Below are positions 51,935 to 60,206 of a stretch of DNA of 64,000 nucleotides, piece after piece. Both the position numbers and the translations under genes were made by a program. Source of the DNA: Acetobacterium sp. KB-1 (GTDB lineage Bacteria; Bacillota; Clostridia; Eubacteriales; Eubacteriaceae); contig NZ_CP030040.1 in the NCBI RefSeq assembly GCF_003260995.1, forward strand, positions 1,267,773 to 1,331,772. Direction: 5' to 3'. Below the pieces are notes generated by a model. It worked only from the letters and a program-made list of their open reading frames with translations, searched no databases and was not told where the DNA came from. Numbering within the stretch: position 1 is the first letter of the stretch; each line of letters starts with the position of its first letter.

Positions 51935-52633
51935 CTAGAGAACCTTAGAAATATGGAATTTATAGCCAATTCCACGAATCGTCTTGATATACTCGGGATT
52001 CCTAGGATCTGTTTCTAATTTATTCCGCAGCCGGCTGATATGAACCATAATGGTGTTATCGTCATAATAAAGGTCGTCTTCCCATACCTGCCGATAAAGC
52101 TGCTTTTTAGTAAAAACCTTGTTCGGATTTTTCATTAAGAACAGGAGCATCAAATACTCCTTGGCGCTGAGTTCCACTAATACACCATCTAAATAAATAC
52201 AGCAGCCATCCTCATCAAGAGCTAAATTCCCAACATTCAGATTGGCCTTATTGATCGAATTATTTTCTGAGTATTCATAGTTCCGTCTGAGATGTGCACC
52301 AACTCGGGCAATGAGTTCGGCCATACTAAATGGTTTGACCAGATAGTCATCCCCACCAAGACCCAATCCCAAAACCTTATCCATTTCATCTCCTCGGGCA
52401 GTCAGAAAGATAATCGGCATCTGACTGGTTTCACGGATTTTTCTCAGCAGATTAAAGCCATCCAGCCGGGGCATCATCACGTCGAATATCCCTAAATTGA
52501 TAACATTATTTTTAAAAATCGCCAAGGCTTCCAAACCATCAGCGGCAGTAAAAACCGTATAACCATTTTCTTCAAGATGAAGTTTTAAAAGGTTTTGAAT
52601 ATCTTTTTCATCTTCAGCAACTAAAACATTCAT
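51935..52633 (-). CDS. OmpR/PhoB-family response regulator
   Basis: 232 aa, start after AAGGAGTTTCAT. Receiver domain 1-~120 with acidic pocket Glu7-Asp8, phospho-acceptor Asp51 (GIFDVMMPRLDGF), the Thr in FLTARGDE and the Lys in LVKPFS. The winged-helix DNA-binding domain covers ~130-228 (LSAKEYLMLLFLMKNPNKVF, VHISRLRNKLE, IRGIGYKF). Partner of the frameshifted kinase directly downstream. Targets are unknown; the pst operon 6 kb away is one candidate, but the kinase does not specifically resemble PhoR. Confidence 0.93.
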   Translation of the reverse strand: MNVLVAEDEKDIQNLLKLHLEENGYTVFTAADGLEALAIFKNNVINLGIFDVMMPRLDGFNLLRKIRETSQMPIIFLTARGDEMDKVLGLGLGGDDYLVKPFSMAELIARVGAHLRRNYEYSENNSINKANLNVGNLALDEDGCCIYLDGVLVELSAKEYLMLLFLMKNPNKVFTKKQLYRQVWEDDLYYDDNTIMVHISRLRNKLETDPRNPEYIKTIRGIGYKFHISKVL

Positions 52634-52698
52634 ATGAAACTCCTTGAGTCAGATTATTTTATTCGCTTAATTCAAATGATGTCATGCCTTTTTGTCGA

Positions 52699-52983
52699 CT
52701 ATTCGTTGTTGGCAGAAAAAACATCACCATAGTCCTGATTTTCAGTTAAGACCTTTTCCGCATAGGAGCAGTAGGCGATAATTTTAAGCCTCTTTTCCCG
52801 GGCAAATGCCACTGCCTTTGCCACCAGCTTGACTCCAAGCTCCTGCCCTCTGAGTGCTTTGGTCACATAAACGTGCTCGATAATCAATCGATCACCTTCA
52901 ATGTGATAGTTTAATAAACCAATTGGTTCTTCTTCATTGACACCAATATAAAATTTGTTTTTTGTTACATGGATGGTTTCCAT
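52699..52983 (-). CDS. Small GNAT-family N-acetyltransferase (YjdJ type)
   Basis: 94 aa, start after ATAGGAGGATACA. The short acetyltransferase fold contains the beta strand plus IIEHVYVTKALRGQELGVKL, i.e. the acetyl-CoA pyrophosphate-loop region in reduced form (RGQELG), and a C-terminal LKIIAYCSYAEKVL. The family acetylates an unknown target. The gene is 65 bp upstream of the response regulator on the same strand and may or may not share its transcript. Confidence 0.85.
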   Translation of the reverse strand: METIHVTKNKFYIGVNEEEPIGLLNYHIEGDRLIIEHVYVTKALRGQELGVKLVAKAVAFAREKRLKIIAYCSYAEKVLTENQDYGDVFSANNE

Positions 52984-53009
52984 TGTATCCTCCTATCTGG
53001 TTTTTTATG

Positions 53010-53041
53010 CAAAAAGACAGGATGGTTTTCCCGTCTTTTGT
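53010..53041 (-). terminator. Terminator downstream of the chemoreceptor fragment
   Basis: AAAAGAC-A-GG / CC-C-GTCTTTT hairpin with flanking A/T runs between the MCP fragment and the GNAT gene. Confidence 0.6.
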
Positions 53042-53050
53042 TTGCATTTA

Positions 53051-53379
53051 TTATTTTAATTTAAACCGCGAGATCATTTCCTTGAGTAACTGCGATTGAC
53101 TGGATAACTCTTCACTGGCTGCCGCCGATTGCTCAGCGGTTGCTGTATTTCCCTGGACAACCTGGGAGACCTGGTCGACCCCCAGATTAATCTGGGTGAT
53201 ATTGGTAGCCTGATCATTGGAGGCTTCGGCAATTTCCCGAACCAGTTCCGCGACCTTGGTAATTTCTGCTACAATTTCTTCTAATGCGTTGGCTTCCTGA
53301 ATCGGTGCACATGGCGTCGAGGGTCGCATTAATCCCGGTAACAATCCGGGCTATACTCACCAGTATAATTGCCTGCCAT
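53051..53379 (-). pseudogene. Truncated, rearranged copy of chemoreceptor 3
   Basis: The last 78 codons (ALEEIVAEI to MISRFKLK) differ from chemoreceptor 3 at only three residues, and the DNA (53051-53290 against 46579-46818) is about 97% identical by eye. Upstream it jumps from PIQEAN of repeat 3 straight to the C-terminal end. Before that, MAGNYTGEY of repeat 2 is joined to ARIVTGINATLDAM of repeat 3. Single-base indels break the frame at both joints. The N-terminal sensor, TM helices and signalling hairpin are absent. It cannot make a receptor. Confidence 0.88.
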
Positions 53380-53640
53380 GCTATGGTACTTATATACCAT
53401 TTCAAGCCCCGTGTAAACTTTTTTTTGCAAAGTTTTTATCCAACTTAATTTTTTGCAACTCGTTTATTATAATGCTTAAAACACCCAAAAGCAATGGCGA
53501 AACAGCAAAAAGACAAGTGTTTACCTGCCTTTTTGCTGTTTCACTCTGGTCTCCTAGGTTTTTTAATGAGACAAAAATAGTATTTTGTTCGTTTTATATA
53601 ATTCTGATCATACCTTCTGAGTTCTTCTCTCCTATCTGGA
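53380..53640 (-). repeat. Diverged duplicate of the 49.6-49.9 kb flank (receptor upstream region plus ICMT gene end)
   Basis: Matches 49610-49880 in order: the GTTTACAC...GGTATATAAGTAC leader, the TTATAATG-T-TAAA-CACCCAAAAGCAATGG stretch, a terminator hairpin (53499-53542), and a degenerate end of the ICMT gene (CAGAATTATAT and CGAACAAAA conserved). It shows that a segment spanning the ICMT 3' end through the chemoreceptor was duplicated and then mostly deleted. Confidence 0.75.
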
Positions 53641-53727
53641 TCATTTCAATTATTTAGTCGGTTGCATTCAGAAATTGACCATGTTATACTTAAAAAAAGA
53701 ACCATTTTAAATAACAGGAGAGAAACG

Positions 53728-53958
53728 ATGAATGAATTAAGTAAACTAAGTGATGTCGAACTAAAGAATAAATTGGCCAGTTTGAAAGAAGACTTGGAAG
53801 ACGTTGAAAATGAACGTAGCTTTATTTTTAAACAATCCGGCATGCATGTCTCAAGCGGGAAGATCGTTGCCCAAATGGAAGAATTTGATGCAGAAATAAA
53901 AAAACTCAACGAATGTATCACTGAATGTGACGAAGAAATTAACGGTCGCAATCGTTAA
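53728..53958 (+). CDS. Small coiled-coil protein, 76 aa
   Basis: Start at 53728 after ACAGGAGAGAAACG; a longer frame from 53662 lacks a ribosome site. Very charged and helical, with two heptad-like stretches (LKNKLASLKEDLEDVENE and MEEFDAEIKKLNECITECDE) joined by a short loop. This suggests a helical hairpin or dimer. No family recognised and no export signal. A terminator follows immediately (53966-53985 hairpin). Confidence 0.7.
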   Translation: MNELSKLSDVELKNKLASLKEDLEDVENERSFIFKQSGMHVSSGKIVAQMEEFDAEIKKLNECITECDEEINGRNR

Positions 53959-53963
53959 AGGTG

Positions 53964-53992
53964 GGCAAGGGGTAAATACCCCTTGTTTTATT
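53964..53992 (+). terminator. Terminator of the small coiled-coil gene
   Basis: CAAGGGGTA-AA-TACCCCTTG followed by TTTTATTT, 7 bp after the stop. Confidence 0.85.
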
Positions 53993-54063
53993 TACGCTGT
54001 CGTTCTACTTCTCCCCAGATTCCCGTTTAATCCAATTAATAGGTCGTTTCATGTTTTTAATGC

Positions 54064-54100
54064 AAAAAAAGCCAAAGGAATCAATCCTCTGGCTTTTTTT
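54064..54100. terminator. Terminator of the pst-phoU operon
   Basis: AAGCCAAAGGA / TCCTCTGGCTT with A7 and T7 runs; bidirectional, 15 bp after the phoU stop. Confidence 0.85.
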
Positions 54101-54114
54101 ATTCGTTTTAACGC

Positions 54115-54837
54115 TTAATCTTCTTTTCCGGCGGCTTCAATTTTCTTTTGTGTTTCAATGATACGCACGATGGTTTCCTCATCCAGATCATTAAAATCAA
54201 TATAATCTCCGGTAATGATGTAAAAAACTGTTTCAAAAATATTGGTGGCATGATCACCAATACGCTCAAGATAAGATCCAACAAAAATGAATACCGAACC
54301 TTGATGGATATTTTTAGTATTATCAATCATATAGGCCAAACAGTCATGATGAATCTGCATATTCAAGGCATCAATCTCATCCTCCAGATCAACGACTTCC
54401 CGGAGTCGACTGATATCTTCATGCACAAAAGCTTGAATTGCAAGCTTTAATAATGTCTGTGCCAGATCACAGGTACGAGGGATGTCCACCAGTCGTTTCA
54501 TATAAACAGTATCTGATAATTCCATCACCCGTTTGGAAATATTGACTGTCATATCAGCAATTCGTTCCAGATTGGTAATAATTTTCAAGGTTGACGCCAA
54601 TCGTCTTAAATCGGTGGCAACCGGTCCTTGGGTGGCAATCACCTGACTTACAATCAGTTGAAGCTCAATTTCTTTGGCATCTACTAAATCATCCCGTTCA
54701 ATCACTGATCTGGCCAACTCACAGTCCTGAGATTTTAATGCCTGGACTGAATCAGCTAACATTTTTTCTGTCATCGCTGACATCATCAAAATCTCGTCTT
54801 TGATCATTCTTAATTCTTCGTTATACTCTATTCGCAT
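54115..54837 (-). CDS. phoU: Phosphate-uptake regulator PhoU
   Basis: 240 aa, start after AGGAGAATAAATC. It consists of two similar three-helix PhoU repeats with their acidic metal-binding signatures (ERIADMTVNISKRV in the first half, LERIGDHATNIFE in the second). PhoU links the Pst transporter to the Pho two-component system and prevents excess phosphate uptake. Last gene of the pst operon, 15 bp after pstB. Confidence 0.95.
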   Translation of the reverse strand: MRIEYNEELRMIKDEILMMSAMTEKMLADSVQALKSQDCELARSVIERDDLVDAKEIELQLIVSQVIATQGPVATDLRRLASTLKIITNLERIADMTVNISKRVMELSDTVYMKRLVDIPRTCDLAQTLLKLAIQAFVHEDISRLREVVDLEDEIDALNMQIHHDCLAYMIDNTKNIHQGSVFIFVGSYLERIGDHATNIFETVFYIITGDYIDFNDLDEETIVRIIETQKKIEAAGKED

Positions 54838-54852
54838 GATTTATTCTCCTTA

Positions 54853-55611
54853 TCAACCGAAGCGACCTGTAATGTAATCCTCTGTCCGTTTGTCATTGGG
54901 ATTTGTGAAAATAATCGGTGTTTCATTAAATTCAATCACCTCTCCCATTAGAAAGAAAGCTGTTTTATCTGAAATTCGGCCCGCCTGCTGCATGGAATGA
55001 GTAACGATAATAATGGTATAGTCTTTCTTTAAACTCGACATCAAGTCTTCAATCTTGGCCGTTGCAATGGGATCAAGCGCCGAGGTTGGTTCATCCATTA
55101 AAATCACTTCCGGATTCATGGCAATGGTTCTGGCAATACATAAACGCTGTTGCTGACCACCTGACATGCCAAGAGCCGATTTATTTAATCGATCCTTAAC
55201 CTCGTCCCAGAGCGCCGCTTTCATCAAGCTCTCCTTTACGATTGCGTCCAATTTCGATTTGTCCTTCATACCCTGACATTTGGGTCCATAGGCGATATTT
55301 TCATAAATACTCATGGGAAAGGGATTCGGACTCTGAAAGACCATCCCCACCCGGGTTCTTAAGTTTATAACATCAATATCACCATTAATATCTTTTTCAT
55401 CAAAGAGAATTTCCCCCTTGATTTTTACCGAGTCGATTAAATCATTCATCCGATTCAGGCAACGTAAGAAGGTGGATTTTCCGCAGCCGGATGGTCCAAT
55501 AAATGCGGTAACTTCATTTTCGCGAATTTCCATATTGATTGATTTAAGCGCTTGAAAATCGCCATAATACAAATCAAGATTCTTCGCGTTAAACTTTATA
55601 TTTCTGTCCAT
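54853..55611 (-). CDS. pstB: Phosphate ABC transporter ATP-binding protein PstB
   Basis: 252 aa from the ATG at 55611 (GAGGAG upstream; the in-frame ATG at 55623 precedes that site). Walker [10 protein letters not shown] at 39-47, signature [20 protein letters not shown], Walker [13 protein letters not shown], switch His in IIVTHSMQQ. It drives phosphate import through PstC-PstA. The pstA stop lies only a few bases upstream. Confidence 0.96.
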   Translation of the reverse strand: MDRNIKFNAKNLDLYYGDFQALKSINMEIRENEVTAFIGPSGCGKSTFLRCLNRMNDLIDSVKIKGEILFDEKDINGDIDVINLRTRVGMVFQSPNPFPMSIYENIAYGPKCQGMKDKSKLDAIVKESLMKAALWDEVKDRLNKSALGMSGGQQQRLCIARTIAMNPEVILMDEPTSALDPIATAKIEDLMSSLKKDYTIIIVTHSMQQAGRISDKTAFFLMGEVIEFNETPIIFTNPNDKRTEDYITGRFG

Positions 55612-55619
55612 ATTACTCC

Positions 55620-56825
55620 TCATTTTTTATTAAAGACATCCAACTTGTCTGAGGTGATACGGGACAAGATGTTCAGTACAATAACAATTACAATTATGAC
55701 AATGCCGACTGCACAAGCCAGCTCAATATTGCCTTCTTCTTTGGCCACATAATAGGCCTGTACGGTTAGGGTGCTCCCTGGTGAAAATAGCGTACCCGGG
55801 ATTTGAGCAACCGTCCCTGCAGTTAATAGTAGTGCCGCAGACTCACCAACCACCCGGCCAATACTGAGTAGCACCGCTGTGGCAATACCAGGTACCGCAC
55901 AGGGTAGTACGACTTTAAAAATGGTTTGAAGCTTAGTGGCACCAAGTGCCAGAGATCCTTCTCTAAAAGCCATGGGGACCTTTTTTAAAGCTTCTTCTGT
56001 ACTCCGAATAATAACCGGCAAAAGAATGACCGCAACCGTCAGACTCCCGGAAATCAGTGAGATCTGAAAATTCAGAGCGACTACAAAGAAAGCCATCCCA
56101 AACAGACCAAAAATAATCGAAGGAATACCCGCCAGAGATTCGGCAGCAAATCGAATGATATTAACCAGTTTCCCTGGTTTTGCATATTCAGTCAAATAAA
56201 TCGCTCCAAAGATACCCACTGGCAGTGCCACAAGCAAGGAGAGCAAGACCATGTATAGTGTTGTGATAATATTTGATTTGATTCCGCCACCCGGCTGGAC
56301 GATTTTTATTTTCAGTTCACCGGATTCAGTCGCGATGGTTTTGGCGACCTCTTCTAGCGATAAATCAGTAAAATCTTTTCCATTAATACTCTGTAACATA
56401 TAGTCGGGGCCAATTTTTATTTCTGCTCCAGTTGAATCGATAGCACTTTGTAATGGTGAGTCCTTTTCGAGATAGGTAACAACAATCTGTTCGCGCTCGG
56501 TACTATGGTTTTTATAAGCGACCTTAGAAATAGCTGCCCCAATGTTCTCGACGTAGATTGGTCCCTCTAATGCGGTCTCATATCGGTTATCCAATGAATT
56601 TATATCATTAAGCTTTTCTTCATCAATGCTTAAAGGTACGTCCTTGGCCTCAGTAAAGGCATAACCTACTTTTTCATTGAAATCCCGGGTTAAAAAATCC
56701 CAATTAACCAACCCGATTCCTTGAACAAAAATAAAGCCAATAATAAAAAGCAACACACTTAATGTAATGCCGGTTGCCAGATAAATAATACCTTTAACAA
56801 ATAGATCTTTTATGCTTCTGCTCAT
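55620..56825 (-). CDS. pstA: Phosphate ABC transporter permease PstA with an extracytoplasmic insert
   Basis: 401 aa, about 100-120 longer than typical PstA. TM1 is at ~10-35. Then comes a ~135-residue hydrophilic insert up to ~185. Its second half looks PDZ-like ([20 protein letters not shown]). After it the usual permease core resumes: [57 protein letters not shown] (EAA loop). The insert would lie outside the membrane near the PstS docking face. Start directly after the pstC stop. Confidence 0.92.
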   Translation of the reverse strand: MSRSIKDLFVKGIIYLATGITLSVLLFIIGFIFVQGIGLVNWDFLTRDFNEKVGYAFTEAKDVPLSIDEEKLNDINSLDNRYETALEGPIYVENIGAAISKVAYKNHSTEREQIVVTYLEKDSPLQSAIDSTGAEIKIGPDYMLQSINGKDFTDLSLEEVAKTIATESGELKIKIVQPGGGIKSNIITTLYMVLLSLLVALPVGIFGAIYLTEYAKPGKLVNIIRFAAESLAGIPSIIFGLFGMAFFVVALNFQISLISGSLTVAVILLPVIIRSTEEALKKVPMAFREGSLALGATKLQTIFKVVLPCAVPGIATAVLLSIGRVVGESAALLLTAGTVAQIPGTLFSPGSTLTVQAYYVAKEEGNIELACAVGIVIIVIVIVLNILSRITSDKLDVFNKK

Positions 56826-57707
56826 TTAACTGCCCACCTTTGCCTTAACCAATTTATTAACAATCAGATTAATCAACATGATGAAAATAAATAGCACCAC
56901 ACCGGTTGAATATAACAGCTCCTGATGGACACCGGAGGCGTAACCCATTTCCAGCGCAATGTTAGTGGTCAGCGGACGAACCTGATCAAACAGACTAGTG
57001 GGTATACCGGCAATGGGGTTACCACATACCAGCATAACCGCCATCGTTTCACCAATGGCCCGGCCAATACCAAGAATAACACCGGTCATAATCCCAGAAC
57101 GTGCTGCCGGTAACACTACCTTAAAGATGGTTTGTATTTTCGATGCACCCAACGCATAGGAGCCTTCTCGATATGCCTTTGGAACCACACTGATGGACGT
57201 TTCTGAAATGCTGACGACGGTTGGTAGAATCATAATTGCCAGAACCAGAATGGTCGACAGCAATGACTCCCCTTGAGCCATAGGCGATATTTTCAGCACA
57301 TAAGGAACAATGATTCCTAATCCAAAAACCCCATATAGAACGGAAGGTATCCCTGCCAATAATTCCACCGCAAAACGAATGATTTTGCCTACCTGTGATC
57401 CGGCCATTTCTGAAATAAAGACTGCTGTGAGAATCGCGATTGGCACTCCGATCAGAATCGCGCCTAATGTTGCAAAAACAGATCCCACAATCATGTAAAA
57501 GATCCCATACATATTCGAACCCGGTCGCCATTCAACACCGGATAAAAAATTCCAAAGCGGATAACTGTTGGAAATAAAAGGTTTTAGTCCGTTGTAAAAA
57601 ACGAAGGCAGTGATCGCCAAAACACTGACGACAGCGACAAAAGCACAGACAAGAAAAAAGCCTTCAATTATTTTCTCTTGTTGCTTCTTACGTTTAATTG
57701 CTTGCAA
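56826..57707 (-). CDS. pstC: Phosphate ABC transporter permease PstC
   Basis: 293 aa from a TTG start at 57707, with AAAGGAG 8 nt upstream. Six membrane helices, the family segment VELLAGIPSVLYGVFGLG and the EAA loop [20 protein letters not shown]. Pairs with PstA to form the channel. The pstS-pstC gap carries a hairpin (57771-57792) likely to lower expression relative to pstS. Confidence 0.95.
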   Translation of the reverse strand: MQAIKRKKQQEKIIEGFFLVCAFVAVVSVLAITAFVFYNGLKPFISNSYPLWNFLSGVEWRPGSNMYGIFYMIVGSVFATLGAILIGVPIAILTAVFISEMAGSQVGKIIRFAVELLAGIPSVLYGVFGLGIIVPYVLKISPMAQGESLLSTILVLAIMILPTVVSISETSISVVPKAYREGSYALGASKIQTIFKVVLPAARSGIMTGVILGIGRAIGETMAVMLVCGNPIAGIPTSLFDQVRPLTTNIALEMGYASGVHQELLYSTGVVLFIFIMLINLIVNKLVKAKVGS

Positions 57708-57770
57708 AATAAACGCTCCTTTTCTAACCCATGCAGGTTACTTGATGTCATGGGATTATTTTAATGAAGA

Positions 57771-57792
57771 GAGACTCCTTTTCAGGAGTCTC
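57771..57792 (-). terminator. Intercistronic hairpin between pstS and pstC
   Basis: GAGACTCC-N6-GGAGTCTC, 11 bp after the pstS stop, without a strong U-tract. Probably a partial terminator or mRNA 3'-end stabiliser that favours pstS. Confidence 0.6.
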
Positions 57793-57802
57793 AATTATTT
57801 TT

Positions 57803-58645
57803 TTAAAGTACTGAGATACCACCATGTTCTTCAACAATGGCCTGTCCATCTTTGGTCATCAGGAAGTCAAGGAAAGCAAGAGTTGCATCATCAACCTTTG
57901 ATTTATCATACATAGCCAGGAAGGGTCGTGAAATTTTATAAGTTTTATTTTTAACATTATCCACAGTCGCTTTTACGCCGTCAATATCAACGGCTTTAAC
58001 GGTTTTATCAACAAAGGTTAAAGAAACATAACCAATGGAGTTTTCATTTCCGGCAACCGTACTTTGAACATTTCCATTACCTTCTTTAATGGTGGCATCA
58101 GGTTTGAGTTTTTCTTCAAAATCCGCTAATTCTTCAAATGCACCACGCGTTCCCGATCCATCTTCACGAGATACAACAACAATCGGTGCATCTGCTCCGC
58201 CAACTTCACTCCAGTTGGTGATTTCACCCATATAAATTTTTGCAACTTGTTCAGTTGTCAGGTTGGATACTGTGTTAGCTGGATTTACAACAACAGCAAT
58301 ACCATCAAAAGCAAAGACCAATTCGGTTAAGCTACCCTTTTCTTCGGTTTTTAAGTCTCGTGATGCACAGCCAAAGGAATAAGTACCCGCTGCTGCTCCT
58401 TTAATTCCGTCGGAAGAACCGGTTCCACTGTAGGTAAACTTGACTTCTGGGTTTAAGGCAGTAAACTCTGAACCAGCTGCATCAATGACCTTCAGCACTG
58501 ATGTGGAGCCCCCACCGTTTATTTCTCCTGAAATTGCGTCACTGGTGGTTGCCGTTGTTGATCCTGAAGAACCACATCCTGCGAGGGTCAGCACCGTTGC
58601 ACCGACTAACAATGATACTAAAACTTTTTTCAAACTTTTTGACAT
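57803..58645 (-). CDS. pstS: Phosphate-binding lipoprotein PstS
   Basis: 280 aa, start after AAAGGAGAAAAAA. Signal with lipobox LTLAGC (lipid-modified Cys near residue 24). Phosphate-site motifs: GGGSTSVLKV, the FTYSGTGSSDGIKG loop, SREDGSGTRGAFEEL, and NSIGYVSL. It captures phosphate outside the membrane for PstCAB. First gene of the operon, behind a Pho box. Confidence 0.96.
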   Translation of the reverse strand: MSKSLKKVLVSLLVGATVLTLAGCGSSGSTTATTSDAISGEINGGGSTSVLKVIDAAGSEFTALNPEVKFTYSGTGSSDGIKGAAAGTYSFGCASRDLKTEEKGSLTELVFAFDGIAVVVNPANTVSNLTTEQVAKIYMGEITNWSEVGGADAPIVVVSREDGSGTRGAFEELADFEEKLKPDATIKEGNGNVQSTVAGNENSIGYVSLTFVDKTVKAVDIDGVKATVDNVKNKTYKISRPFLAMYDKSKVDDATLAFLDFLMTKDGQAIVEEHGGISVL

Positions 58646-58727
58646 TTTTTTCTCCTTTAAATTTCCTTAAATTTCGTTGATTGCATAGCTATCTTACCAA
58701 ATAAAAAAGACTAAAAGGTTTTGTGGA

Positions 58728-58755
58728 GGTAAAGAGATTGTTAATACTCTGTTAA
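58728..58755 (-). promoter_or_regulatory. Pho box upstream of pstS
   Basis: On the minus strand TTAACA-N5-TTAACA-N5-TTTACC: three direct repeats with 11-bp period, the layout of Gram-positive PhoP sites. They lie ~85-110 bp before the start, upstream of a TAAGAT -10-like element. Implies induction under phosphate limitation. Confidence 0.75.
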
Positions 58756-58911
58756 ATTGGCAAACAAAAGAGAGGTATTTCTACCTCCCAATTTGATCCG
58801 ATTGACTTTATATGGCCGTCCATTCTCTCCAGCTCGACTGGAGGGAGTAATATTATCTTTTATTAACGCTTCATTCTTTACGTTTATAAGGATCAGCAGG
58901 ACATCCTTCTA

Positions 58912-59454
58912 TTAGTCAAAGATTTCCTGAATCAATTCTTTTAGTTCTTCATACATCGCCAAACCCGCTAGGGGTGCCAATGCGTCCCGCACACCTTTGT
59001 AATACCAGGCCTGCTTGTCCTTACCTCTGACAAAAATATCCCAGACCTCTTCACCAATTCTCTCGTAGTCTACTTTAACACTTCGCAGATTTGCCAGTTT
59101 ATCGGCGCAGGCCAGCATCTGCATCTCCCGGGTCGCTCGGTTCTTGAGAAAATCGATGGTATTTTGCTTGCGTTTTTCCCAGGGCAACAATTTGTCTTCC
59201 GAGTCGGAGGCTACCAGTTCGGCCACTGCTTCTCCGAATTCCCGACGGATCGTTTCCAGACTGGTATCCGTGTCTTCGACCGTATCGTGAAGGAGTCCGG
59301 CACAGATCAGGGCTTCATTTTCTTCCGGATCCACTGTCTCACCGAGAATTTTAGCAACCTCAAAGGGGTGAGTGATATAAGGAATTTTGGAGCCCTTGCG
59401 AAAATGACCGTCATGGGCTTTGGCAGAAAATTCAATGGCTTTTGAAATGGACAT
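58912..59454 (-). CDS. HD-domain phosphohydrolase, SpoT/MESH1-like small alarmone hydrolase
   Basis: 180 aa, start after CAAGGAGGATCT. The HD domain of RelA/SpoT hydrolases without synthetase, TGS or ACT domains. His29 (ITHPFEVA), His56-Asp57 (LLHDTVEDTD) and a later Asp in MLACADKLANL are the expected Mn2+ ligands, and Glu60-Asp61 the catalytic pair. It likely removes the 3'-pyrophosphate from (p)ppGpp or related nucleotides. Single gene near the phosphate operon; no direct link. Confidence 0.85.
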   Translation of the reverse strand: MSISKAIEFSAKAHDGHFRKGSKIPYITHPFEVAKILGETVDPEENEALICAGLLHDTVEDTDTSLETIRREFGEAVAELVASDSEDKLLPWEKRKQNTIDFLKNRATREMQMLACADKLANLRSVKVDYERIGEEVWDIFVRGKDKQAWYYKGVRDALAPLAGLAMYEELKELIQEIFD

Positions 59455-59585
59455 AGATCCTCCTTGATTTTAAATCTTACCATACGTTTGATTAACGGGT
59501 GTGACAAATTAGACTGACAACTAAACAGGTAATCTCGGATCGCCCGTGCTAAACCATTTTACGCAATTTAATATAGACACAACAA

Positions 59586-60134
59586 TCAGCATCTGTTCAG
59601 AATTTTATTATAGACCACCAGCATATGAGGTTCACTGACATGGCTTGACAATTCATCTATCGCGATCCATCTGACCCCACTGTTTTCATCTGGCTTAATC
59701 GCCAGCGGTTCATCTTCATAAGCCGATAGTAAATAGGCTACCGATAAATGCAAATGAGCCGAAACCGGTTGTTCATTTTTAAGATGACCAAAAACTGGCA
59801 AAATATCCAATGAAACAATTTTATCCGCTACGGCGGTTACTTGTTTTAATCCGGTTTCTTCTTTGGCTTCGCGGATAGCTACCTGCAGCAAGTCCGGTTC
59901 ACCATCAGCATGACCGCCGGTCCAGGACCAGGATTTATAAATATTATGATAAATCATTAACAGTTTATCCTGCGCTGGATTAAAAATCAAGGCTGAGCTG
60001 GTCAGATGGGCAATTTTATTTTCCCGAAGCAAGACATTCGGATTTTTTTTGATAAAGGTTATCATCGTTTTTTGATCAGCCTGTTCCTGGGCTGATCCGG
60101 GCTTAAACGCTGTGATGGCTGATAAATAATCCAT
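59586..60134 (-). CDS. NUDIX hydrolase
   Basis: 182 aa from the ATG at 60134 (GAGGTGTCT upstream; a GTG two codons earlier is possible). The Nudix box core is VAIREAKEETGL with the catalytic REAKEE intact, preceded by SWTGGHADGEPD. The first Glu position of the box appears to be Pro, a small deviation. The N-terminal ~45 residues (FIKKNPNVLLRENKIAHLTS) are typical of a subgroup annotated only as NUDIX. It hydrolyses a nucleoside-diphosphate-linked compound; which one is unknown. Confidence 0.88.
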   Translation of the reverse strand: MDYLSAITAFKPGSAQEQADQKTMITFIKKNPNVLLRENKIAHLTSSALIFNPAQDKLLMIYHNIYKSWSWTGGHADGEPDLLQVAIREAKEETGLKQVTAVADKIVSLDILPVFGHLKNEQPVSAHLHLSVAYLLSAYEDEPLAIKPDENSGVRWIAIDELSSHVSEPHMLVVYNKILNRC

Positions 60135-60206
60135 AGACACCTCACTATAATCATTTCACGTGTTACACTTATATAAATCTAATAACTTAATTACTTGATC
60201 ATTTAA

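Noticed and set aside
50529-51975. Two separate genes (short membrane protein and soluble kinase)
   Set aside because: The protein halves join naturally after removal of one base in a homopolymer, the internal start has no ribosome site, and its first ~50 residues are not protein-like.
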